Assembly: GCA_017590115.1 (NCBI GenBank)
Contig: JAGGNK010010225.1
Coordinates: forward strand, 9,474,834 to 9,538,833
Direction of reading: 5' to 3'
Length of the DNA: 64,000 nucleotides
Origin: Montifringilla adamsi
Taxonomy: Eukaryota > Chordata > Aves > Passeriformes > Passeridae
Made by a program: the position numbers and the translations under genes. The notes below the pieces were generated by a model, which was not told the origin of the DNA, ran no database searches, and saw only the letters and a list, made by a program, of their open reading frames with translations. Positions 27,154 to 39,339 of the stretch are shown piece by piece (positions within the stretch are counted from its first letter, which is position 1; each line of letters starts with the position of its first letter).

Positions 27154-28964
27154 TTTTACACAAAGAAAGCAAGCAGTTGTACTAGATACACATATGTAGG
27201 GACTACACAGAGACAAGGACTGTAGTCTCAAAAACTGTACTCTTCACACAGCAAAATGAATTGTTGCAATGCCAAAGTGCACCTTATATGTTTAGCCAAA
27301 AGTGATTAAGGAGCTGGTGTTGTAGATGTTGTAGCAGGTATGATTACCTTCCCTGATAAGAGCGTGATATTAGGTTGTGTTTAGCAGGTCTGATTAGTGT
27401 TGGTGCATAGACTGTGCCAGTTTTAGTGATTTCTGGTGTAGAGGCTTTACTTTTATGCCGGTTGCTCAGTAGCTGGTTCAGAAGTTTAATTTCTTATGTA
27501 ATTCTGAATATTAAATTCTAATTTGGAGCAGTTATTTATCTGAAATTACATAGAGTTAAATAAACAACCATCTCCTCTCTTCGTTCTTTCCCCTGCTCTC
27601 CAGGAAAAGGGAGATGCAGGTGTCATCAAAGCTGCTTTTTTTGAGGTTTCTCAGTGCAGAAAGCACAGATTGACTTCCTGCTGCTACTCTGAATATGTAG
27701 CCAAAGAAATTTGTACCAAATACTGACCTGATACTTTTTCTCTATTTTCCTTACTGAAGTCCCCCCAGAACTGTAGTATGTTGATGAATAATGGACACAG
27801 AAGGAGCCAGAGACATACTTTGGATACATGATCCCCCCATTAATATAAGGGAAGAGGCAAAATCCAAAAATTAGGAGAACTTTGGTGATGGAGACTGTTC
27901 ATTAGAATTAAGTCTGTATTCTGAAATAAATTGCTGTCGTTCATTTATCCTTCCCAGTTTTCCTGTCATTTTTTATGACTAAAAGCCCAGATCGCTGCCT
28001 GAGTTACATTTGGGAACAAAGAAAAATAATGCATCCTAATTACCTATTTTAAGACTAGAGTTAGCACAGAAAGATTGCAGAATAACCTCTTAAAAACCTT
28101 ATTTTCTGTGTTTATGTCAAGGAAGTGCTCTTCTTTCTTCATCTACATTTCTGTGTACTTAAAAAGTTAATTTGAAACTGTAATGTTATCTCCCTGTGAA
28201 GGTACATTTATTTTTTTCTTTTCATTTAAGAGCTTTTAAAAGCATACTTTTAAAAACTATTCTAGCCACTGTTTTATCTTTTGCTAACATTTCAGAATGA
28301 TCTTGTGCATTTTATAGATAGCTATAAACCCAGTAGAAAGCAAGCCAAATTACTTTTTTTATTCCATGTCCTTGCTTCTTCATTATTTTTTTGTGAGTGA
28401 GGAGGAAAAGCCAGTCTGAATCTATTGAACCAGTTATATGCATGCTGAAGTATTCAAGAGAATACTTGAACGTGAGAGGGTTTGGAGTATTCTTTGTCTT
28501 CTTTCTTCAGTATCAACCATAATTCCATCTCTTCAGAGCTTATGACTCAGTGCATTTCTAATGCAATCTAATTTTTCTAAATAAAAAATTTTGAAAATAC
28601 AAAATCAGTGTGATTCAAGATGAGAAAATTGTTTGCCCTTAAGGCTGCCTGCATCTATCCTTCCATGGAATGAATGATGTAGCTTCTCTGCTTCATTTTT
28701 GGTTCTTCCTTTCAACAATATTCCCAGACAGGATGCAGTTTCTGTCCTTCATCCTTTTCACTCCCCCCTGTAAATCCTAGTTATTTCTTTCCTTGACTGC
28801 TACACCTCTACTCTAGAGTTGATATCTGCAATTTTACTGAATTTACAATGGTTGAATTTCTTCTGATGAGGAAGAGTGAAAGCCAAACTAACATAGCAGG
28901 AAAATAGAGTAGACTGAGCTACACAGTTTGGAAAGTTACGTTTATTTGTTTGTCATCTACCTGC

Positions 28965-29010
28965 CTTTAGGCAAGAGTAGCAGGTCCCTTTAGGCAAGAG
29001 TGGCAGGTCC
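28965..29010. repeat. 23-bp tandem duplication (1 mismatch)
   Basis: The unit ctttaggcaagagtagcagg + tcc (28965-28987) is repeated at 28988-29010 with one A/G difference. No function is apparent. Confidence 0.93.
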
Positions 29011-31199
29011 CTTTTTTCTCCAAGTTCATCAGTGAACTTTATGTTGCTAGTGTTATAGGAAGCCACCACCACCTTCAAAATATTTGTGATATGGTTTGGC
29101 AATTTGTCTGTCCACCATGGGAATTCTGGGTAAACTGTTATTTAGTGCAGGTTGTGTATTTGATACCGTGTTTGGTGCAGAACCACCAACTTGATGTGAC
29201 TTGTAGTACCTACTTAGCACAGTCAGGACTGTGGAGGGTTGTCACCTTAGTCTGAAGGGACTGCTCAGTTTCTGGGCTTTGGTTGTGTCAAGGAGCTGTT
29301 TAGAAAGGAGAAGAACAAGTTCCCAATCCCTTGTTCCTCTTCTTCTGCAGAAGGTAAAAGGGATGAAATGGGGTTTGTTCAAACAGAACAAAAATGTGTA
29401 TGGCAAACAGAGTCTCTAAGAGGGCTCATAGAATGAGGCTACAGTGAGGAATCACGGAGGCGAAGCAGCTTGTGTAGCAGGGCAGGGCTGCATGGCTTTG
29501 TGAGAGCAGAAAATGCAATCTAGCTGCAAGACTCCTAGTGAGCTAATCTGCAGTGGACCAAGAGAGCACCATGATTGTAAAGGTGGTCATTAGTTGCAGG
29601 AAACAGAAGATATTTTTGAAATCCTAGCAGGTTTACAGTTTGTGCTTGATGGAGATCTAAATAAGAGCCCCTCTGTGTTAACTCTTCTTATTACTGTGTC
29701 TGGAGTTGCTGAGGGTGAGCACTGTGGCTGTGCTACTGTATGGCAAACCCCTCTTTGCCTGGACGTTTGGAGCAGGGGTGCAGAGGAGGTTTTAATGGCT
29801 GTCAGATGTTACCCCTTCAGGCTCACTGCAGCCAGCAATACTTGCAGCTACACAAGACAGCCTTTGCAAAACAGGCCAACACTTACTAGTCAACTGGCAC
29901 ACAAGAACTGTTTGGTTTCTGAATGGAAAAGCAAAGCTTAAACATGTGTCTGTGCTGGCAGCATGAATTACTTTCCTGCTTAAGTGTCCAGAATTCCTTT
30001 ATTCCTTCTTTACATTTCCAGCAGAGCTCTCAACTGGGAATTCAGACATCAGGGCTTTGTCCAAGTTTTAGTCAAGTCAGTTTGACATGTTCCTCTTTCC
30101 TTGGCTGCTGGTGGTTATAAGTCAATACTTGGAGTGTTCATTCTCGTCCCACCCACGGTCATTCCATTCATATGTGGGCAGTTTTGGGGATTTCACTCAG
30201 TTTTCTTCCAGTCCCTTGTCCTGAAAATCCCTTAGCCCTTTCAGTACCAGGTGACAACGATAAAAAATGAGGGGTGAAACCATTGTAGGTTTCATTTTAA
30301 AAGCAACTGTACTATGTTTTAACAATAAATCATAGTAGTTACTATGCTTGTGTCAGTTAATATAACTTGACAGATAAATGCCATGTAGTCCTCCTAGCTT
30401 CAGTCTGGGTTATTTATATACTGTTATGTAGAGAATCCTGAAAAGCTGTCTGAAAAGTTTTGCATCTTTTAATAAGGCTCCTAGCCAAGTTAAATTTAAA
30501 AGACATATGGAGAATGCACAGCAAGATAGTACTAACCTCACTGTGACTGGTAAAACATGTAGTTTTTCTTGTTTTCCTCGTTTATTCTCCAAATAGAACA
30601 GAAAAAAAAATTATTAAAATTATGTTGAGTAGGGCTCTATCATGGTAACTGAATTACAAAAGAAAAAGTCTTTGCTATAAACTTTAAAAAATGGGGAGGT
30701 TGCCCTTATATTAATGAACATAACTGGCACAAGTTTCTAATTTTCTTGAAGTGTATTCAGTTTACAAAGCTAAGGTAGCTTTTTTATGTGACCTATGCAA
30801 CATCACTCGTACAAGCTGTTTCCTATTTACAAATCAGTATTTTTATTGCCTCAGTGACCTTAGAAAAGCAAGAACAATTTCTGATCATTTCCTGATATGA
30901 ATTGACAGTAGCAAGCCCTACAATAGCATATGCTAATTTTTTTTCTTATTTGTATCAACATGGGGTTTGTATTTGGACAGCCATTTTGAAATGTTTCACT
31001 GTATATCAAAATAATAAGTCCTAATGGATTGCTTCCTGCTTGACTAGGCAAAAGTAGTTATTTCCTTTTTTTTTTTTAATGTATGCCCAAGCAAGTTTAA
31101 AAGAAACAGTAGAGCAAAATAAAGTAGATTTGCTGTTAATGGCCTTGCTTGATAAGGTATTTATATTCTGTGTATGGTTTTATTATATATTAAATTCTG

Positions 31200-31380
31200 A
31201 CAATAAGGTAGCTTTTCCTCTCCGAGGTCAGCAGTGTTCAGATTAATCAGGTTGACATTTCATGCCGGTGGGTCATGAACTGTTGATAATAGCATTAAAT
31301 GGTGATTCACTTGCTGCAGGGAGCACAGCTCATTATCCAGTCACTATATTAAATCATCGCCACAAACAGCTAGAGTCCTG
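31200..31380. promoter_or_regulatory. Possible conserved non-coding element
   Basis: A balanced-composition, repeat-free block just before a (CA)9 run. It has paired homeodomain-type words (gattaatcagg, cattaaatgg, tattaaatcatcgcc). No open frame of interest is present. The call rests on composition and motif content alone. Confidence 0.2.
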
Positions 31381-31390
31381 CACACATCTG

Positions 31391-31408
31391 CACACACACA
31401 CACACACA
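31391..31408. repeat. (CA)9 microsatellite
   Basis: Nine uninterrupted CA units, with a further shorter CACACA just upstream at 31381. Confidence 0.95.
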
Positions 31409-32507
31409 GAAATCAGGGTGGGGATCTCTGTCCTGCAGCTATCCATTTCTCTGTTTATAGCAATTGTTAAAGCTCTTCCCAGCATACAAGGGTGATGGAC
31501 ATCTCCCCATTTGGGAGACTGGAATAGCTTTCTCTGAAAAATCTGTTTTTGTATGAAACAGGATTGTGCTGTTTATTTTCTAGCTTCTGTCCAAAAATGG
31601 GGGATAATTTTTTTAGCCAGTTCTGTGTTAGACAAAAGTGAAGAAAAATACATATGCATCATTTCTACAGTGTTAGTGTTGGGAAAAAAGCAAGATGGAA
31701 AATTAAAACAATGGAAATTCAAATTGCTTGTATTCAATAAGTATGAATTTTTATTTAATACTGTGTTTCAGGGGCTTCTATATTAGTTTCAGATGTGCTA
31801 CTTCCTGTTAGAAGCATTCATACTTAAAAAAAATAAAATTAGATACTGCCCTAGTTCAAAAAAGAGTGTATCTATCATAATGGAAAATTTTAAAATAGAA
31901 CACCATCTAAACAGCCTAACAGTGGATTAACTAATTTGAATGAGGGAAAATTCCACCCTAGTGCTTAAAAGATTTTGTAGGTAAATGCAAATGTTACTGA
32001 CTTTTAAGCTGCATTTTTCTTAAATTAAATTTGAGTAAAGAGTATTGCAAGGCACGTGTCCAGCAAATAATAAGAAATGTTGGGGTTTTTTTCTCCTACC
32101 TGGAGCAGAGAACTGCAGAGTTTTCTCTCTCCCTGTCCTCTGCCTCCTCCAACTGAGTTAGTGTAATTTGTTTTAGTGCAAAACTGACCGTTGTTCAAAG
32201 GCAACACTTAGAGGCACTTCACCTTAAGGTATACACAGGCTGGCCTGAAGTGTGAGCTTCTCAAGGTCTTCATAGTTGACACTAGAAAAGTGTTTCATTT
32301 TAATATATGATATATTCTTAGTAGAAGGCATTATGTTTAATCAGTATATAAATATTAATTACCATGAGAACCATGTTAGCCTCAGCATTAACTTTAAAAC
32401 TGAGAAGCTGTGGAGTTTTCATATAGATGTACTTTTTTTTTTTTTTTCCTTAAGGTTCAATAGCTGCTAAAACTGCCAAGAGAACCGGGATAACATGAAA
32501 AAGCTGT

Positions 32508-32526
32508 AGGCCGCTAGAGGTCACTA
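32508..32526 (+). promoter_or_regulatory. Candidate CTCF site AGGCCGCTAGAGGTCACTA
   Basis: Aligned to the 19-base CTCF consensus (TGGCCASYAGRKGGCGCTA) nearly all informative positions agree, including the CC, the AGRKG core and the final C-CTA; the clear mismatch is T for G in GGTC. It is on the + strand, in a non-repetitive block. A CCAATAAA posterior-HOX motif lies 42 bases downstream. Confidence 0.5.
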
Positions 32527-32567
32527 TTTGGTAATCAACTTCTAATGAACCAGAACTGTCGAGAAGG

Positions 32568-32575
32568 CCAATAAA
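32568..32575 (+). promoter_or_regulatory. Posterior-HOX (HOX13-type) motif CCAATAAA
   Basis: CCAATAAA followed by TTACG is one of the two preferred HOX13 recognition sequences. A single 8-mer is weak evidence alone; its value is the proximity to the CTCF-like site and the HOXA-linked locus. Confidence 0.3.
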
Positions 32576-35500
32576 TTACGCTGTGGATTTTTCTAATTAT
32601 GAATTCCTATTTAATCATTCAATGACAAGTTAACTGTGGCAGTGGTTCTATGTACTTTGCATACACAGTTATGTTAATGTACTATTATATTTCTTAGGAT
32701 GGAGGTCCTCCATCATTAGAGCAGTTCATTACCAAAGAGTCTCTTATCTAATCATAATTACTGATTATGAGAAATAATTAACTTTGTTACCCTCTTGATT
32801 CTGTTCATTGGCAAAATGCAATCTTTTTCTTTTCTTGTTTTTTAAATAGAGGGCCAGGCCAAGTACTGATTTCAATACCTTTACATTACAGAAAAAAAAG
32901 GTTAAATTGGTTTTGTGCAAAATTGCCTAAGTTACAGTGTTGGAATACTTACAGGTAGTACAGAAAAGGGAGATACACAAGTATTATAGTTGTTCTCCTT
33001 AAGTTGTCATTCAGCACAGTTAAGTACGAAAATGTGTTTTGTTTTGTGAAAGTACAGCATTTGGAGCATGTAGACATTTGTAAATTTAAACCATATGATT
33101 GCATATTGGCTCATCCTGAAACAATAAAAGTAATAATAAAAATAGTATCTCTTCTTAAAAATATTTCCATATTAAATTTAGAATTAGTTCATACATAAAC
33201 AAATATGACTTTTAATTAAATTACAAGGGTTTGAACCCATTGTATAAGTGGCATCAAATACATTTGAGAACACTGAAAAGTACATTGCATTTTAGGCTGG
33301 AGGGCAATGCTAAATCTAGTTCTTTGAAAGAGATGTGCTTTCTGTTTTGCAAGAGAGGTAATAATAGAATTATGTGTAGAGGATTCCTGAACAGGAAATA
33401 GAACTGGGAAAGGCCTTGAAACAAAGGGAATCTTTAAATGGAATCTTTCCAATTTAGTCTGTTTTTCTAGCAGTTGTCATAATCATGCATTATTGTACTG
33501 CTTTGCCTTTCAGTGCCTTAAAGCTTTGAGAATTAACTTTGACTATGCTGAAATTAGGGAGCAGAAAGTGATTTGTTACTTTGTAGGTAATAGTTAGGCA
33601 TGCTTTTGAAATAAGCGTGTATTTTAAAGGAGAAGCTGAAAGATAAGACTGTGTGGGCTGTTGACTGTATCCAGAGGCAAGATTCAATGCCAAAGTGCTT
33701 AAAGAAAACATAGACGTATCTGAAGCAATGCACTCTGATGATGGTTCAGATTGTCAGAAAAATTCTTGGTCTCATACCATCGATGACACTTGAAGGGACG
33801 GAGTTCAAAAGTTCATTCAAAAATGTTCAATGCAATTCTCACTACTATTATTTATGCATTTCTTTCCAGTTTCATTTGGTAAACCTCTGTCAGTTGTCCT
33901 CTCATAGACGGTACCCAAAACAGGTAAAATTAAAACTTTCAGCTGAGCAACCCTCCAGGAGAAAATAGTGGATTTATTTTTAAATTACCTGTCTGACACT
34001 ACTTTCTGGCTATACATTTCTATTTTATTTTAAAATTTTGTTAGATTCCTGCTGGTAAATACTAGGTATTTTTTAAAATGTTTTGATTGTAAATATGCCC
34101 CTATTGATTGGGATTGGCATATGGCATTGCTACATCTTCAGCTTTTTTAAGATAAACAAGAAATTCTTAAGAATATGCTATGTTATCCACCCCATTTAAA
34201 TGCTTTTTGTTTCATTTTTGTGTGTTTATTGTCTTAATTTTCTTATATGACATGAAAGGACTAATGAATGCATCAATAGAAATTTACCTACTTCTACAGC
34301 TGGCTTTTTAAGAAGCAGACCTTTTATTAAGAATATTTGAACCCATACCTGTTGAATAATGCAGTTTACATGCATATTTCAGTGTGACTATATTTTTCTT
34401 TTTTTAGTGATGTGCTTAATGCTGTCATTATTCAGAAAAAGAAATATGCCATGTTTTGTGGGTTTTAGGGGCCTGTAGGAAAGTAATATGATAAAATCAT
34501 AAAGTACTGAAGTGTTTCAAGTATTTCGTATTTGTAAAAGAGGATTGATATCTTGTTAGAGTTGTACTAATACTGGAGAAACTGGCAATAATATTAAATA
34601 TCCCTGGTTTATTTTTTCTTGAAGGTTCTTGTTTTGCTGTTATAATGAAGGGATTTCTTCATCTTTTATGTATCTATTCCACAGAACTATGTAAAACATA
34701 GTTGCATTTTGCTGTGGAGTTAAAGTACAATGTGCAAGTATTTTATACTTTCCAGAGACATTCAAGTCCCAAGTAGCAAAATCTGCAAACTTGGTGACAT
34801 ACAGCTGGCTGCTTCCTGTGATTTAAAGAGCTCAGCAAGACTGGTCACACATCTGGTTTTGCTGGTCATGCATTTGCATGTATGTTGTTCAGTCAAAATG
34901 GGTGAGATGAAAAGCTGTGATGACAAGGTGGATTGCTGGATCTCTTTGTGGCTTTTGGTTGTTCCATGCGAACATTAAGCTTCTGGAGGCTTGATGTTCA
35001 TTTTGGTATTGTCTGTGAACTTGAGTTAGAACAACTAACTGTAAGAATATAAGAATCGCTTTTCTGGGCTTTTGCCTTCTTTTTCTCAAAGAGAACATCA
35101 TAAATGTCTATCCCTTTGAGTTTTTTCTTCTATAGTCACACAACAGTCTGTTTTCTGGTTGCTGATCTTCTGCATAGAGTGGAAGCTTTTCAAGAAGGCG
35201 AGATTATGATGATACTCTTCTCTCTTTCTAACACTCGACAAAAATTATTCTTGATTTTGCAGTATGTGATTGGGATAAACTTTTATTTCTAGGACTTGAA
35301 GCCTCATTGGTCAAGATTGTCTCTACTGAATTCTAATTGTGTGGAGGGCTAACAAGTGCCCCACGTAGTGCAGGAACTGCATGCATGTTCATGTTTAATT
35401 TTTTGACTTCTCCTAAAGGACCAGAATTTCAAGCAGTAGTGCTGGGCAAGATTTCTTTTCTTTGAAGAAGGACTATTTTCTTTGTTTCTTTTGTATTCAA

Positions 35501-37090
35501 TATTTCACATGTATTTGATGCTGTGCTTGATCAGAACCCAGCAACAGTTAATCAGACAGCTCAGTGTCAGGTACTTTACATTTGGACTATCTGAAATTGG
35601 CTTTAAAATTTTGGGGTATTGTATATGTGGAATGTATTGCTTCTGTTCATCCCTAGCTGTCCAGCCTTCTTGCTGATGTTCAGATAAAAAATTAGGTACT
35701 TGTTTTGAACTGTGCTGAGCTCTGTGCATGTAGTTTTGCTGTCCACAACTGTAGATGCATGCAGCTGTTGTTAAGTTTTCATATTTCTGTATAGGTCTGG
35801 AGGTGAGATTTAGACCAGGTATCTAAATATTAATGATGAGTAAAGGAGTAGCTAAATCTGGTACTCCAGCAACACCAAAAGGATGTTTCTGTTGTCTATG
35901 ATTTTGTGGTGGAGTATGGGTCAAAGGTGGAGAATGGGAAAGATGACTGTCATGAACTGCTGTTTCTTAATGTTTTTAATACAATATTTTGGGTAAAAAT
36001 AAGCAGATAAGTTGATTAATCATACTGTATTCCCTTTCTTATTGCACTGCTGTTAACCTTTTTACTTGCTAACTTTTCAGGTGCTTTGATATTTCTCTTT
36101 GACATTACAATGACTAGAACTAAATGTAGTGCTTTTTACAAAATGCTGCAGACAGAACAATTTCATCAGGCCTTTCAGCTTGTATTTCTGTTGAAAAAGT
36201 TGAAGTATCTTTTGTGTGCATTTTGCCTTTTGCAACTTATTTTCTTTGGCTGATCCCTTGGAGGCATCAGTTGCTACTTAATACCATCTCGTAAAATTTT
36301 CCTCGTGCATCCCCCTCATATTAAACTGCCTCAACAACAGCTTCTAGTTTTTGCATGATTTATTGAGAGGGCATATTCTTTTCTGTGTTTTGGCATAATT
36401 CTGTAATACATCTAAAACAAATTGAAGATCTTTATTCCACCATCCATGGCCAAGTTCAAGTATAAATCCCTATACAAATCTACTCAGACCTTCTTTTAAA
36501 AACATTAAGCACCTCATGATCATTTTGCTGCTTTTGTTTAATCAGTTGTTTGTTCTTCCTGTTCCACTACTTTCTACCTTCCATTTCTGATTATGTTTAC
36601 ATATTTTTTTTCTGTTCCCAAAAGGGATATCCTCTTCTACTGTAACAAATGTATGTACCTATTGTTTATATGCATGTATCCTTACGATTCATATAAATCC
36701 CTAAATATGTTTTCTTTGAGGCCTCCAAGCGTACTTGCATGTACAGCAGCACTTCTCATATTGGCATGTAGGACTGGAAAGTTTGGAACTGGCTTTGTCT
36801 TTAGACAACACCTAGCAGAATTGGGACTCAGCTGTGACAGCAAGTGGAATGCTGAAGAAAAGCTCTTAGAACAGTCTCTGCCTGCATCTTCTACCTTCAT
36901 ATTATTCTGGGAGGCAAAATCTGTTTAATTATGCCCTCTCATGCTGGGCTGCCCAGAACAGGTAGCATATTGCTCACCTCTCTTGCATCTTTCTTTCAGC
37001 GTCTACTACTGCTAGGAAAATAGCTGCATGGAGCATTAATGCTGATGCACACAGTCTGATCCACTCGTCTTCATTCTTGCCAGTGCTTGT

Positions 37091-37120
37091 GGGAGAGGGG
37101 GTGGAGGAGGAGGAGGAGGG
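37091..37120. repeat. Purine-rich (GGA)n tract
   Basis: A G/A-only stretch broken by a single T, ending in several GGA units. It could adopt triplex or G-rich structure, but no more than that can be said. Confidence 0.75.
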
Positions 37121-37619
37121 AATTATTATTCTGCTGCTGACACAGGGAGAATGAGAGTGGCTTGATGCAACAGAAGATTATGTTCCCTGAGGATAAACAA
37201 ACAGAAGGAGATAAATTAGGAGAGAGGATAATCCTGTTAATATGTGCATTCCTTAATTCTGATTCAGTTTTTCAAAACATATGATTTCACAGAGGTTAGA
37301 AATTTAATTAATACCTGTAAACCATCTCTTCAAGTTTACCTTTCAGATTGTGGAGTAGTGTTTTGAGTTGGCATTTGAGATGCACAAATTTGCTTATAAA
37401 CAGGAATTGTAAGTAGTAATATGAATATCATGTAAGGGAAATATAATAATGTGCGCATCACCATCCCATCCTTAATTAAAAAAAAAAAAAAAACAAAAAA
37501 ACTTTGGTTCTCTGGACTTTTTCACAATACTGTTTGTTAGGAAGTCAGGGCAGCTTATAGCTTATTCCTTGCAATCTTCTTGTTGCTTTTTCAGCAGAAG
37601 CTGGGCCATTGTGATATTT

Positions 37620-37850
37620 ATCTGAATTCAAACAAGGCTAATTAAAAGAGCTGCTGACAGTTGTTGTGATCTGACTTTGACTGGAGCTTGATGGTCATTA
37701 TGGGTAAATAATGAACTAGGTCTGCAAATGTAGCAGCTGCCAACTTGGGATAGAAGAACAGCTATTGCGTCCAATTTAAGGATCTATCGACCGCTTCCCT
37801 TTTCCCTGCAGATCTTCTTCCTAGCAGAAAACTAATGTTTTATACTGCTT
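37620..37850. promoter_or_regulatory. Possible conserved non-coding element
   Basis: A non-repetitive block with CTAATTAAAA, GTAAATAATGA, E-box CAGCTG and CpG-containing words (gcgtccaatttaagg, tatcgaccgc). It sits about 1 kb before the stronger 38690-39330 block and may be part of the same regulatory cluster. No coding signal is visible. Confidence 0.25.
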
Positions 37851-38689
37851 TGTTTTGTGGTTTCAGCTATTTCTAATATAGTCTATAATATCCTCTTAAA
37901 TATTTAACCTAGTCCATTATTAGCTTTCAGAGTTAACAACTTTTCCATTGAGCTTTCTTTGCATTTTTATTTTGTTTTGTTTTGTGGGCGGGTTTTTTGC
38001 AGTTTGTTTTATGTACAGTGTAACTGCTTAAATAATGATGATCATGTGTATTTAATTTGCCTGTTGCTGCAGAATAAAAATCCACTAGTTTTTTTTTTTT
38101 CTCTGTACAGCCATAATCTCACAAATTGTATAATTTGATTATGCTGTAAAAGAGATGTTTCTACTTCCTTAAGCATGCTTTTGTCTGGATTAATATTTGA
38201 GTGCTTGTTGTATAAATCTTGAAATCACTGACCTGAACCACCATTTCCATTTTGGCTCAAAAATCACTAGCTTATGAGGTATGGTGATGCAATGCTCTAT
38301 TTGTTAGAAGAGGGAAACAGCAATGACTTTCATTAAGGGGCACTTCCAAGTACATTGTCGCTTCATCATGAGCTTAGCCTTGTCCCGTTAGCAAGTAGGA
38401 ATGGTACCTTAAAGGGAAAATGGCAAATTTTAATAATAGATTAATTCAACTTTCTTCTAGAATTCCCAGCATTATAAAGGCAGTACAAACCACAGAATTT
38501 TATATACAGAAGGACTTAGTGCATCTACCCAGCATTTGCTCAGCTGCCATTAGAAAAGGCAGCGTGCATTATGTAAAATGTACGGAGGCACTTGTGCATT
38601 AGTGCATAATACAGCAGAACTAGGGATCTTGCTGGGAAGAAATGATCCCAAGCGTGCCCCTAAAAGACAAGTCTTGCTTTGAGATATAA

Positions 38690-39330
38690 TGATGAAAAAT
38701 TGCCCATTTATTTGTGTCTTTGTGTTTCAGCAAAAACGAAACTTGGACTCGTTGACTGTCGTGCTGCCGCAAGGGTTTTGTGCACGTTTGTGTGCATCCG
38801 CGGGCACGGGCGTTTCTGTGCCTGCTTGGAAAGGCCAGCAATACGTTAACAAGGGGTTATGTTATGCTGGTTTATGTTAAACCAGATCACCCCCTAACAT
38901 GTGCAGAGCCATTCATCTGTGTCACCAAAACCCAAGAGAACATCTGACATGGACTTCGAAACAGAAACAGTGATCACTTACAAATCAAACATGGCACGCT
39001 CTAAACCGATTGTGCACGGCAATCTTTTCGAGAAAGGACAACTAATTGAACATGATAAAGTGTAAAGTTAATTAACACCCTTAAATTTGTTGATTACTTT
39101 CACGGGATTATATTGTTCGTTGAGGAGCAGCTTTCTGTCCCAGCTGTCGCCTTTTTAGCGAATGTCGCTGGTAAACAATAGAGACACCATAACAAGTCGT
39201 AAATGGTCCCTGTGACAGCAGCCCCTTGTGAGGCTGCATCTGTAGAAAATGATTAGAACAATTGCATTTTAAAGACGGCTCACATTGCAGCCCGGTCCCA
39301 TCGGTCCTCTTCTTTATCTCTGCTGATGGC
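38690..39330. promoter_or_regulatory. Candidate conserved enhancer block in HIBADH intron
   Basis: This stretch differs from the surrounding AT-rich intron. It is balanced in base content, richer in CpG, free of recognisable repeats and dense in factor motifs. These include the homeodomain palindrome GTTAATTAAC (39067-39076), an E-box CAGCTG (near 39142), a forkhead-type GTAAACA joined to SOX-like AACAATAG (39171-39181), and GTCGTAAA (39196-39203), a posterior HOX/CDX site. It has no coding potential that I recognise. Its position inside HIBADH, within the known HOXA/EVX1 remote-control interval, makes an enhancer role plausible but unproven. Confidence 0.42.
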
Positions 39331-39339
39331 AGACTGGTT

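Larger units (their letters stand above)
25600..37600. other. Intron stretch with small duplications and candidate regulatory blocks
   Basis: Unique AT-rich sequence holding the 46-bp and 23-bp tandem duplications, CA and GT repeats, and the CTCF-like/HOX-like block at 32508-32575. No exon, RNA gene or further transposon was recognised. Confidence 0.55.
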
